Source: Heterotrichella gracilis (Eukaryota; Sar; Xanthophyceae; Tribonematales; Xanthonemataceae). Taken from it: a DNA stretch of 49,123 bases. Positions 1 to 10,772 of the stretch are shown here, piece by piece. The position numbers and the translations under genes are program-made. How positions within the stretch are numbered: the stretch's first letter is position 1; every line of letters starts with the position of its first letter. The notes under the pieces are model-generated. The model had not been told where the DNA came from and ran no database searches. It saw only the letters and a program-made list of their open reading frames with translations. The stretch spans positions 1 to 49,123 of the forward strand of contig JAULBX010026386.1 in assembly GCA_032358255.1 (NCBI GenBank). The letters are read 5' to 3'.

Positions 1-85
1 CTTGGCTCTAGGACTGGGGTGAGGCATACCCAGACATGCTAACCTGGCTTCAAAGCTGGAATGCATATACTTACTTAATTATGTA
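1..85. repeat. Dispersed intronic repeat, copy A
   Basis: The stretch with GGCATACCCAGACATGC and CTGGCTTC..AGCTGGA recurs at 35447-35520 (RST1 intron) and 45242-45330 (DIS3L2 intron). This copy sits just past the last visible Argonaute exon, presumably in its next intron, and may extend beyond the window edge. Confidence 0.7.
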
Positions 86-144
86 CAATTATTACCTCTG
101 TACAATCACCACCTAAATAGGACTGCGCAACCCCTGGGCCCCAC

Positions 145-3100
145 CTGCATGACCTCCTTGAACTGGCCCTCACTCACGCCATCCCTGTACATGAGCAGCG
201 CCTCGGGCTTGCGCCCACCGGTGGAGCGGTGGAACTCAAGCAGCAGCTCCTTCATGGCGCCCTTCAGGTCCTGCGGGGGAGGAGGGGGAGGGGGTGTGTG
301 TGTTGAATGGTGAGTCCTAGGCTGGGCTGTGGGGGGGCAAGGAGGTGTGTGTGTGTGTGGGGGGGGGGTAACCCCGATAGCGAACCCTGACGAATAGTGA
401 ACCCTAAGCAATGAATAATCATCCTGGGATCGATGGGCAGTGAGGGAGTGGTTTTGTATTTCAAAAAAGGGGAAAGAAGCTCTGCAGTGGCGCTTGCCAC
501 CAGGCCAGTGAATCCCAAATGAAGCCCAATTGCGTTTAATGGCCGTGAGCAATGCCCTGAGTAGCCCGTGCCTAGTCCTACAGGAATATAATGACCTGGT
601 ATGTGCACCCTTCAGGGACACACTGGGCAATAGGCTGATGGAGGCTGGGAATGCCTTTCCAGGTTTATTTTGACCTGGAAGATGTGGCCAGGACCAAGGC
701 AGCCATCATGCAAGAAGCGCTCACCCTGCCTCCCACTTGGGCCGATTTACAGGGTCCGAACCCGTTTCATCTCTAAGTGGGAGAAAAGCCTCTGCTACTT
801 GCTTCGCTGATTGCCCTGGTCCTGGCTTCACCTTTCAGGCCACCTAAACCCTAAGCCCTTCCAGGCAACCCATCCCAGAACACCACACAGTGAGTGTAAG
901 ACTGTGGCGGAGTTGGGTAACTCCTACCAACTCACTACCAAGTACAATCCCAATTAAGGTTAAGGCAAGAACAGTGTACAAAGGGAGCAATTCGCTGTAG
1001 GCCAACATGTTCACAGCAATCGAATTCCATCCCTGCAGCCACACAAGGGAGCAGCCTCAATAGGCTCTGCTAGATAATTGTGGGGCAGCAGAAATTCAAT
1101 CCGATTGCATTGAACACGCATGCTCCCACTGGTTGCTTCCTTTTCACACTGTCCTTACATGAATTAGGCGTTCCCAGCCAACAACAGCTTATTGCCCTGG
1201 GAGCCCTGGAAGGGCACACATAAACCCTAAACCCTAAACCCATACGGGACACAAAGCCTGCAACAACCTCAAACACAGAAGTGGGAACTAACTGTGGCGG
1301 TGTAACCAGGCACGCTGCTAGCACCAGTCCCTTGTGGCACTCACCGCAATGACCTCCTGCGTTGGGCCCTGCACCTGGATGCGCGAGGCGTAGCGGGCGC
1401 TGAATGCGTCCATGGAGCCCACCACAGCCGCGATGGAGGGGGTGCTGGTGTTGAAGCCAAGCGGGTGGGTCACGTCGGCGCCTGAGGGGGTCAGGGGAGG
1501 TGGGATCAGGTTTTATCCGCATGGAAGTTCCAACTGATATGAATATACAAAAAATATATGAATGATATAGGGAAGGTGACCTTCAAACAAGGTGTCTACA
1601 GTGTCTAGAAGCACACATGAGTGTTTGGGTCCTGCTAAAGGGTTTTGTCTCACCGATGATCATGAAGGGCTTGCTCCCGATGACCGGCAGGGCCTGGAGG
1701 GCGGGCCCCAGATGGACACATTCCTGCCCCTAGGGTTTAACAAGGGTTCCACTAGGGTCTTGCTAGGGTTTGGCTAACTTTGCCTCACCGATGATCATGA
1801 AGGGCTTGCTCCCAATGACCGGCAGCGCCCTTGAGGGCGGGCCCCAGATGGACACATTCCTGCCCCCCAGCTTGGCGTTGATCTTGAGGGCCACGTTGGC
1901 GCAGTACTGGTCCCTGCCCCTGCCCGGGAAGCCGATCTGCGCCGCCTTTGCCACCACGCACTGGGTGATCACGCCCAACATGCTGTCGCCCGCGCGCTTC
2001 ACCTCCTTGTACAGCGCAGCACCTGAGGGAGGAGGGGGGGTCATGCAAGTGGGTGGAATTGCAGTGGGGTGCAGATGGGTACAGCGGAATTGGGTACGGT
2101 TACAGTTGGTCACAGTTCCAGTTTTGGTTACAAGTGATTGATCCCAGCACGCTGTCTCCCGCGCGCTTCACCTCCTTGTACAGCGCAGCGCCTGGGGGGT
2201 GTGGGGTGGGGTTACAGTTGGTTACAATTGAGTACAGTTAGCAAAAGCTACAGTTACAGTGCTGGGGTGAAGCACGCAGTTTTGGTTACAGGTTATCGAT
2301 TCCAAGTAAAACCAGGCACCGAAAACCAGGTGCAAATCCACAGCAACCTTACATACAAAGACCACCACAAGAACTGCACTACTAAGCACCACACCACACC
2401 ACACCACACCGGCACCGCCACCACCCGACCACCCACCCTTGTCCGGCAGCACCACCAGGATGAGCTGCGGGGCCTTGCCGTACGCCGCCTGCGCCTCGTT
2501 CTTGGCCCTGTCAACAAACTGCGAGATGTTGGAGGAGCGCGAGTCGCCCCACACAACCGGGGGCTCGTCGCCGCCTGGGGCCACCTGCAGCCCTGCCATG
2601 GACAGGTGGCGGATCTGGTCCGACAGGAACTCCTGCAGGGGGGTGGGTGGGGGATGCTGTGTGTGGTGTGGGTGGGTGGTGAGGGGAGGGCAGGGCGTGC
2701 TACGCGTTGATACAAAGCCGGCATTGCGGCAGGGCATGATCCTACATTCAGTATGACAGCTGAATGAGTTATACAGGAACTCCTGCAGGGGGGTGGGTGG
2801 GGGGAGTTGGGATGATATCGACTCCAGCCGGGCATATAATGGGCAAAGATCATGCAGGTTTAGCTGGTACACCGAATGCAGGATACAGCCCTGGCATTAA
2901 AACCTATTAGCCGTCACCGCACTCCCCGCTTTATCAGGGTCACTAAGCCTCTGCACTACTGTCAGGGAGCTCTGCGAAAGCTCGTCAGCACTGCCCACTG
3001 CCCAACGAATGGTCAAGCCCCCCTCGACTTGCTAAGCAGCCCAACACTAATCCGCAGCAGCCAAAAACCACCAAAGCAAATCCATCTCCCCAACCCCAAC

Positions 3101-6100
3101 ACTTACGTAGAGCGAGTCCTCCGCGCGGTTCCTCTGCACAAACGCCACCACGCCCCAGGACACCAGCTGCGAGGGCGCCTGCATCTTCTTTGCGCGCATG
3201 TCCCAGGAGCCGGTGTTGCCAGGTGACACGCCGTCGGGGGTGTGGGAGTAGGACAGGAAGGGGGCGGGAAGCACGCGGGAGGTGATCTGGGGGAAATTGG
3301 AGGGGAGGCGATTTGGGGTTTAGGGTGTGTTTGGGTGTGTGGGAGTAGGACACTAAGGGGGCGGGCAGCATGCGGGAGGTGATCTGGGGTCGAGGGGGAG
3401 GGTTCGCGGTTTGCAGGATTTCACATGATAAGGTACACAGGATGCACACACACATACACACAGGCCCCAGTCCGTCCTGGAAAGGTGGTTGGGCATGTAC
3501 AGCATGAGATGAAGAGGTGCAGAGTGGGTGGCCACGTGGCTCCAATTGCCTCGGTTGACAGTGACATCCTGTGCAGGTGATGGGGGTCCACCCACCATGG
3601 ACACAGTGAGCGCGCTTCCCACCTCCTCGCACCATACCTCCAGACGCTGACACACAGCATGGCACACAAGCCACCTACTGCACCCACACAACCACCCGCG
3701 TCGCACCCCCCGCCACCCCCACCCCCTCCCCACACACCTCCATCATCTTGTCCTCCACCTTGAGCCCGAATGCATTCACACCCTTGTCAGTGGTCACCCT
3801 GCTGTCGCGCAGCGCGGTCTGCACGTTGGCGGCGCGCTCGTTGGGCTTGCGCGCGGTCTTGCGCACCATCTCGCCCTGCGCAGCGGGAAAATATATACAT
3901 CACTGAACATTAGTTAAATAAATTTAAACAGTTGTCTTATAATTACATTGGCTAGTTAAGTATTAGAATCTTTTTTATTATTAATCTGTTTCTTTGGGTA
4001 AGGGTGGCAGGGGGTAAGGAAGGGAGCACGTGGAGGGGTGGGGGAGTGGGTACACAGGGTATTGTTCGAGGGATACAAGAGGCAGGCAAGCAGGCAGGAG
4101 CACAGATTGCCCTGCCTAGCCAGCGATTAGCTCCCTTCCCATCCCTACTGACACGCCCAATCCTTGCCAAACCCCTTGCTCGAACTGGCCAGCCCACGCC
4201 ACTCGCAAGGGGATTGACACGAATGAGGTCTGGTAGTAGGGATGAAAACGGAGATTATCGCTGGCTAGGCATCACCACCCACACTCCTGGGCCCAGCCGC
4301 CAACCCCCAACACCACGCCTAGAGCTGGAGAACCCGGGTGCACGCCACCGCACTCACCCCACCAAAAAACATAACAATTCATTCCCGACAATTTATAGCC
4401 CCCACCTGCTGCGACTCGTTGAGCTTAATCCTCCTCTGCCCCTTCACCACAGTGGCCACCTCCATGGGGATGCAGCGACCGCGCCCAATGTCCAGGCAGG
4501 GCAGCTCGGGGTACTGGATCCTGCGGGTAGTGGGGTGGGGTGGGGGGTGAGCAGGTGTGGAAGGAAGGGGGGGGATTGAGGGGTGAGGGCAGGTGTATGT
4601 ATGCAACGTGCCTGTGCAGTGGCATGGCAAGCAAAAGGCCAAGGGTTTCATCTGGACTGCGCAACCTTGTTACCCTAGTCCACGTAACTACCCAAGCCTC
4701 GTAAGTACCCCCACCCACCCACATCACTGTACCAGCCGCCGTGTATCACCCACAGGATCCTGTACATTCAGGAAGTACTAATTCACAGACCCCGGCCCCA
4801 ACCCTCATACCAACCCCAACCAACCCCCTCCTCCACATTCCACCAAGGGCAATAAGATGATAAAATGACCTACTATTACATTATCATTGATCCCCCCACC
4901 TGACGTTGTACTTGTCCAGGAAATACTTCTCCACAGACACTGTCTTCCCGTCATCGTCCTCAAAGGTGGTACCCCTGGCGCCCTTCTCGGTCAGGCCACG
5001 CACCTTCTCGCGGCGAGGGTAGGGCAGGTGGTTCACAGAAACCTGCGGGGCAGGGTGTGGGTAAGGGGCGGTGGTTCACCAAAATCTGTGGGGCAGGGTG
5101 TGGGCTATACAGTTGGGGTAGGGTTTGGGTAGAGCAGTTGGTTCACCTCAAGCGGTGAGGGTTTTAGGCTAAAATTACAGCATTGGTGCAGCACGCACCT
5201 ATTGCTGTTTTCGTTCCTTCCTGTGCTACATCCTGTCCAACCCTCTCCATGCCAGCACCCCCACCACTCACACACCAATACCACCCCACCCCACCACACC
5301 CACCTTTGCCGATGCCAGCGCCTTGGACACCTTCCTGTGCTGCATCCTGTCCAGCCCCCTCCTGAGGTCAACGCCCCCACCGCCGCCGTAGCCGCCATAC
5401 CCCCCACCACCCCCTGCCAGGTCCTTGACCAGCTCCAGCACAGGCTTGGCCTCCAGGAAGGCACCCGCAGCCATGTCGATGTTGAGGGTCAGGCCCGTCT
5501 GGCAGGGGCGCAGGGACTGCTGGTAGCCAAACCAAATCTGGGGCAGGGGGAGAGGCAGGGTTTGTACGGAGGGGGAAACACAGTCATGATGAAAAAGGAG
5601 GTCGATTCCTACACGTTCCTAAACACGCCCACCCGTCCACCAGATGCGCCATGTTACATTATGCGTCGCCACAAATGGCTCCTCAAATACTCCTGATGAT
5701 AGTTGAGCCAAAGAGTGCCGTCAACCGCACTGCAGAATCTATGCCTGACAAAACCGGCGTGATCACTACCGGGTACTACTTGGGTGAGGTTTGAGAGTGC
5801 TTAGATGAACTGGATCAGAATTTGTAATAAACAGATTGCGACCCGCAGCCAGCGCTCCCGGGCAGCGTTATGAACCAAGTATCAAATTTTTATCTCAGTC
5901 AGCAGCTATGTGTACTCCCTAAAAGGGATAACACGGACTGAGTGATGCCTCATCAGCCGGCTCCTTCCCCGTCACAAACCTATGCGCTCAACAGCTCAAG
6001 ATCCAAACTGCAAGCGCAATGAGGTACCGAATGTGTCTATGAAGGTATATCCGAGGTGTATGCGAGTGCTGATTGAGAAACTCAACAGCCATCAGAAGTG

Positions 6101-8904
6101 CTCAACATCATCGGGTGCTCATCACTGTTTGCCAGGAAGATATCTTTGATGATGATGAGCACATTGGATGCTTTCAACTTCCCAGTCACTACACATACAC
6201 ACCTCGAATTTACCTTGACAGATTCAAAGGAACCGCATGAATAACACAGAACCCCACCCACTCGCCCCCCACCCCCACACCCACCTCCAGCCCCTCGCCG
6301 ATGGCAATGGCCCCCGTTGACTGGGTGTTGTACTGGGTGCGCCCCACAGTCAGACCGGTGTCCAGGGATGTGGCAGGCTGCTTGACCACCACATCCAGGG
6401 CCTGGATGGCGTCCTGGGGCATGTCGGGGTTGGAGCCCCTGCGTAGGAGGGACGCATGTGGGTCATCTTATATGGTCGAATTTCACCACCATCAGACTTT
6501 GTCACTTCACCCACACAAAAGGCCATCATGACTGATGACTATGATCAAACTCCACCAACCCCAAGTAAAGGGTGAGATAACCACCCAGGGCATGTGGGTG
6601 TGCAGGCCCCACCCCCCGCCCTGTGCACTCCTGAAGAAAGTGCAGGTGAAAGGGGAGACGGACAAGTGTACACTCACTTGATGAAGTCCCCTATGGCCTG
6701 GCCGATGCCCACCCACGCAGCCCACTTGATGGCCACAGTGAAGCGGCGCATGGCGTCATCACACATCGCCTCCACCTGTGAAGGGGTTGGGGTTGTGCGG
6801 CGGGGATCAGATGTCAGGGGGGGTGGGGTGCACCAGCATGGACCATGGGTGACTTGAATACACGCTAGCCCAGCCCGTTGCATTGCAGCACGAGTAACAA
6901 CCCAATAACATCGTTGCTGAGGACTAGACCTGCGCTTTACGCGATGCGTTCTGTCCCTCCCTGCAAATTACCACGAGAGAATGCGCCAAAATAGCAGTAC
7001 AGCTGCGCCATGATCGGCATTCACGCACTGTATGGCGCCCAAAACAACTGCGCCCAAAACCATCCCACCCACCTCATAGGTGCGCAGCTCCCTCGGCACA
7101 AACTCGCTGGTGGTGTACAGCTGCTTGCGCCCGTCAAAGGCCCACTGGCCAGGGGGCCAGTTGTTCATGGCGGCCACTGCAGCCAGGGCTGAGCGACAGC
7201 TGGCGGCCAGGGGGGGCTTGGGGGGCTCGGCGCTGCGGGGAGGGGGGGCGTCCTCGCGCAGCACCCTCTTCACATCCACATCATACTGCACAGCCTGCAG
7301 GTGGTGGTGAGGGAGGGTTTGGTTAGTCACATGGCTTTCAAGCAACAAACCACCACCTTGCACATAAGGCAGTTTGATCCTTAGTGGGTCAATCACAGGG
7401 CAATCCAACAGTCAGCCTTGCTCAAGCAATTGGTGCTAAGTGGAGATTGCACTAGCTGTATATAGGTTTCCTATTCAAGGGTCTTTCGTTACAATCCTGG
7501 CACTGTTGATATCCACACATTGCGCGCCCTAAGGTCCTGCTGGGCAACAAGCCCTTGCCACGGGAAACATGCACTCAAGCTGACGCATGCAATGCCAGGA
7601 ATGGGAATGGGTGTACCACGTGCCCGATGAAATACCCAATACCTTCACATTCTGCATGCGCACAATTCAAATGACCCCTACATCCCTGGGACACGCCTCT
7701 CACCTGCTGGATGTTGCAGTTGACCCTGAAGTGGTTGGCCCTGACCACCATCTGGCGCCCCAGGGTCCCGGCGTTGGGGCGCCTGGGCGGCCTGCAGCCA
7801 TTGTCGATCTGGGTCACCTGTGGAGCGGGGATGGGGGGTGGGGATTTGGTCAATGGCAGGCTTCAACTGAGGATTACCTTGGTCCCAACCCAGCATATGG
7901 TGCAATCAGTGCAACCATGAAACTGATTGGTGCCGCATGTGGAACGCAGACTGCTAATCTGGCTGCATGCTGATATGCATGTGCCTCAGCGAATGGGGAA
8001 CGATGGCCGGCATGCATGGCTTGTCATGGAACAGCTGCATGGCTAGGCAAATGGCATTTGCACCCCTGGTAGTAATTTGCCCCTTTAATGTTGTCAAGGC
8101 CGTAATATAAGCATGGGCTGTGGTGACGCATCGCTGATGCACCCCCATTCCACCAGAAACCACTGTATGGGGGTTGTGGAAGGTACAGGGTCATGCGCAG
8201 GGCGCAGTCAACCACGCGGTCTTAAAAATGCACATGGAGCGCAACCATGCGGTACCCAGGTGGACCCCCGCATGGTTTGAGTTACTGTAACCTGGCTTAT
8301 TTACACCCCCTCCCATGCGGCTCACCTTGGGGCTGCCTCCAGTGGTGGTGTTCATGATGTACTGGGGCTCAGGTGGGTTGGGAACGTTTGCTGCAGGGGG
8401 GCCGCCTCGGCCACCTGCAGGGGGGGGAGAGGGGGGGCAAATCAGTGTTGCCTTGGGTGCATCAGGTGCCCTGTGAGCAACGGCGTATGCATTGTGAACA
8501 TGCGCCAGCCATGTGCACTCCAGCAGCTACCACAGAGCCGGGGGGTGGCACCAACACCCCAGGCCATCGCCTCACTGCCCCAGCGTTGACCATGAGCTTA
8601 AACAAGTATGTCATGAACCATCCAGAGCACATTATTTGGACCCTTAAGTGCAAAAGCCCGTGGGTGCAGAACAGTGCGTACCGCCACCACCACGCCCGCC
8701 AAAGTCGCGGGCTCCTCTCCTGCCACCACCGCCATAGTCCCCCCTGCCCCCTCCCCTGCCGCCACCGCCATAGTCCCCCCTGCCCCCTCCCCTGCCACCA
8801 CCACCGTAGTCCCCCCTGCCGCCACCGCCACCGCCATAACCACCACCACCGCCGCCATAACCACCACCACCGCCATAACCTCTCCCGCGCCCACGGTCAG
8901 CCAT
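145..8904 (-). CDS. AGO: Argonaute (AGO/PIWI-family small-RNA effector), 3' end outside window
   Basis: Small-RNA-guided silencing protein with a potential slicer site. Exons (minus strand, 5' to 3'): 8904-8682, 8414-8326, 7817-7704, 7294-7073, 6775-6678, 6438-6285, 5537-5304, 5042-4900, 4520-4406, 3875-3738, 3286-3107, 2632-2437, 2022-1789, 1481-1345, 270-145. All introns are GT-AG and the frame stays open for 801 codons. Order: Gly/Arg/Tyr-rich tail (residues 1-85), Argonaute N domain and linker 1 (about 105-330), PAZ (about 385-465), linker 2, MID (about 570-690, with the [12 protein letters not shown] and LKIN 5'-phosphate-pocket motifs), PIWI from about 690. Catalytic D716 (GADVTHP), E756 (TQEVI) and D789 ([10 protein letters not shown]) have the spacing of human AGO2. 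The fourth residue (His) and the C-terminus lie beyond position 1. The start ATG opens directly into the RG-rich tail typical of algal Argonautes. It is divergent from FANCM. Several introns carry copied exon edges. Confidence 0.95.
1221..1241. repeat. Interstitial telomere-like run (CCCTAAA x3)
   Basis: Three tandem CCCTAAA heptamers lie in the Argonaute intron between the GADVTHP exon and the YRDGVSEG exon. Further copies of the heptamer lie nearby, for example around 843-855. Confidence 0.85.
1649..1730 (-). repeat. Copy of the 3' half of Argonaute exon 13 with its donor site
   Basis: This 82-bp block nearly repeats 1786-1866, the 3' half of the MID/PIWI exon, including the following GTGAG donor. 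It lies in the downstream intron about 136 bp away. Relative to the exon it has lost one base (TCCAGGCCCTG against TCAAGGGCGCTG), so it would shift the frame if spliced in. A CCCTAG that could act as an acceptor precedes it. I read it as a non-coding pseudo-exon. Confidence 0.85.
2140..2194 (-). repeat. Copy of the 5' edge of Argonaute exon 13
   Basis: The block nearly repeats 1968-2024, the first ~50 bp of exon 13 plus its acceptor side, and lies about 171 bp upstream on the coding strand. The real exon is therefore flanked by a copy of its beginning and a copy of its end. Confidence 0.8.
2770..2805 (-). repeat. Copy of the acceptor edge of Argonaute exon 12
   Basis: It repeats 2622-2652 almost exactly (ACAGGAACTCCTGCAGG followed by the G-rich tract), that is, the first bases of the exon plus the pyrimidine tract and AG seen on the minus strand. 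It could compete as a decoy acceptor. Confidence 0.75.
3338..3390 (-). repeat. Copy of the acceptor edge of Argonaute exon 11
   Basis: It repeats 3241-3291 (TGGGAGTAGGACA, AGGGGGCGGG, GCGGGAGGTGATCTGG), including the acceptor. It lies inside the upstream intron. Confidence 0.75.
4847..4895. repeat. Foldback-type element, AGGGYAATAAGAT family
   Basis: It begins CAAGGGCAATAAGAT and ends ATTATCATTGATCCC. It aligns by eye with 34057-34108 and more loosely with 47233-47290. It lies in an Argonaute intron and ends next to the exon 8 donor. Confidence 0.45.
5064..5150 (-). repeat. Two decayed copies of the acceptor edge of Argonaute exon 8
   Basis: The edge at 5019-5063 (GTGGTTCACAGAAACCTGCG and the GGGGCAGGGTGTGGG tract) recurs at about 5068-5105 and, more degraded, at about 5115-5150. 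Confidence 0.6.
5205..5255 (-). repeat. Copy of the 3' part of Argonaute exon 7
   Basis: The segment with CCTTCCTGTGCTACATCCTG matches 5328-5360 in exon 7, which encodes the peptide around RMQHRKV. It lies about 115 bp downstream of the exon in its 3' intron. Confidence 0.6.
8682..8904 (-). repeat. Coding imperfect repeats: [11 protein letters not shown] tail of Argonaute
   Basis: The first coding exon is made of imperfect repeats encoding GGYGGGG blocks and then three [13 protein letters not shown] units. RGG tails are common sites of arginine methylation and of Tudor-protein or RNA binding in Argonautes; that role is inferred here. Confidence 0.8.
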
Positions 8905-10772
8905 GCCTACACTTGTGAGGAACCCTGCACCAGGAGGTTGTCAAGGCAAGCGTCAAAGGATATCGAACATCCTTAAGCAAAGGCAGTGCATGGAATGAAG
9001 AGGGCCCCGACACCCTTCACCTACCTAAGCTCTGCGCCAACGCACGCACATGCCACCAGCTTACACTAACGATTATCCATATCCAACTCGAGAGTAACTA
9101 TACAGCCCGCGTGACCACACTTCAATCCCGGACTTGTAAAGCACGGGAAACTCGATACACACAAGGCAGGGAGCGAAGAACCGGCCGAATCCGTGTTTGT
9201 ATGTGCCAAGGTACAACCCAGCCTGTGCAAGCAGACCGGGAGCAATGGAAAGCGCGCAAGCACCCTGGCCCACCCTACAGCGGCTGTAGTAGCTGCCACC
9301 AGGCAATGGCGGCTATGACCTAACCAGCCGAAAACGTGATAGGGTTATGGTAGCTGGGGCGAACTAGCGGCAGGATTTTACCGGACTGGCCAACTGGGGA
9401 TCATGGCACCCACCCATGAGCAAGATGTCTGGACAAACCTCACCAAACCTACTGGCAGGGTTTGGTGCCAGTAGCTGAAGGTGGTATTAGAACTTTCAAG
9501 GACAGGGTGGAACCGCGCAGCAGCAAAGCAAAGCTCTAGCGGTAAAACATGTGAACAGTGAAGGCCCATGGTGGCGTCCGCTACTGAGGTGGGAGTAGGC
9601 TAGGAGAAGACAAGCCCTGTACATGCAAGAATCAAGGCCCAAACAAGGTAAGTTTGCCTAAAAGGCCTCGGGACAACATTGGCTGCTGGTCTACCGGATT
9701 CTTGGATGTGGGTTCACTGGGTGATAGGGCGTGTGGGGCACGGGCATGGCCTGCGTGCTGAGTAATCAGCCCGTCCATCCCAGCCCATCAGCCCCGTTGC
9801 CCGCCAGCGTACCTGGATATTAAGGATATGGAAGGTTTTCACCTCGCCAGATACGTGTGTAAGCTGCCCGGGCTACCGTCCACTGATTTACTGGCTCCAC
9901 ATGGTGTTTGGCACTTCAGCCTTGAGAAGATATACCTGCAGCAGGGAAGCCTCAGGAGTGAAAGCTACGGTGGTAGTCTTAGTCGTCCAGGTACCACGGG
10001 TGGAAAGGGTCAGAAATTGGGAGCTGGTGAGGGTATTGGGCTTGCAAAGACACGCACCGAGATCCCCTGTCGTTCACCCCGACACTCCCACAGGACTGAA
10101 AAGGGCTCGCTGGCGTGCAAAATAGGGTGCCTGCAGTTGGGTCTGCGAGGCTGGAGCACCGCATGTGAAGGGCAGTGGTGCTATTGAGCGTGATATGTCG
10201 AGTTGGGTGTACGCTTTGTGTTGGTTCTGGGAGCTAGTTCTGCCAGAACTACCGAAACCCAGAACTGTTCTGAGTTTCGGTGCCAGCGCCCCCAATCCTT
10301 TTCTCCCTTGCTCCCTCCCCGCTATGACCAAGGGGTGCTAGCATAAGAGTTTCAAACTTATGAAAACGCAGACCACAAATCGTGAATTGCGAGAGTTTCG
10401 ACAAAGGGTATTAGACAAAGGGACAGTCTATCACTGATACTAGTACAAAGATACAGTTGTAGACCGAGCCTGTTTGAGTGTCGTTGTGTTTGGTGTGCGT
10501 GACGCAACAACGGTGTTCATGACCACTCGGACAGCTGCTACAATATCACTATCATAACGACTATGGTTGGCAATAACTAGTTTGCAGTTCGACTTCATTA
10601 CAGGTTTTACACACACTTGCACTTGCAGCTTTTGAACAAGCTTTTGAACTCTTTCCCATGTCCAGACCAGGGCACACAGAGCACGCCACACTGCTTGCGA
10701 CCATGGTACAGCGGTAAACAGCCTTCCCAGAAGCCCACGATGTAGCTGAGGAGTTGCAGCGTTTACAGGGCC
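8905..10772. promoter_or_regulatory. Intergenic region between divergent Argonaute and FANCM starts
   Basis: About 1.9 kb between two head-to-head genes. It should hold both promoters and 5' UTRs and perhaps unseen non-coding exons. I found no convincing coding exon; the longest open frames (9073-9306 minus, 9828-10187 plus) resemble no protein I know. The only clear structure is the pair of dyad-symmetric sequences at 10236-10281. Confidence 0.5.
10236..10281. promoter_or_regulatory. Two adjacent dyad-symmetric sequences with AGAAC/GTTCT half-sites
   Basis: First dyad, 10236-10250: AGTTCTG-C-CAGAACT, perfect 7-bp arms. Second, 10251-10281: ACCGAAAC and CAGAA arms paired with TTCTG and GTTTCGGT around CTG, with one unpaired position. 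They could form stems or be protein-binding dyads in the divergent promoter; which one is not shown. Confidence 0.45.

Noticed and set aside
8373-8918. Plus-strand His/Pro/Arg-rich open frame
   Set aside because: It is the complement of the Gly/Arg-rich first exon of Argonaute.
9073-9306. Minus-strand open frame upstream of Argonaute
   Set aside because: There is no recognisable motif, no splice support to the Argonaute start, and it is short enough to occur by chance.
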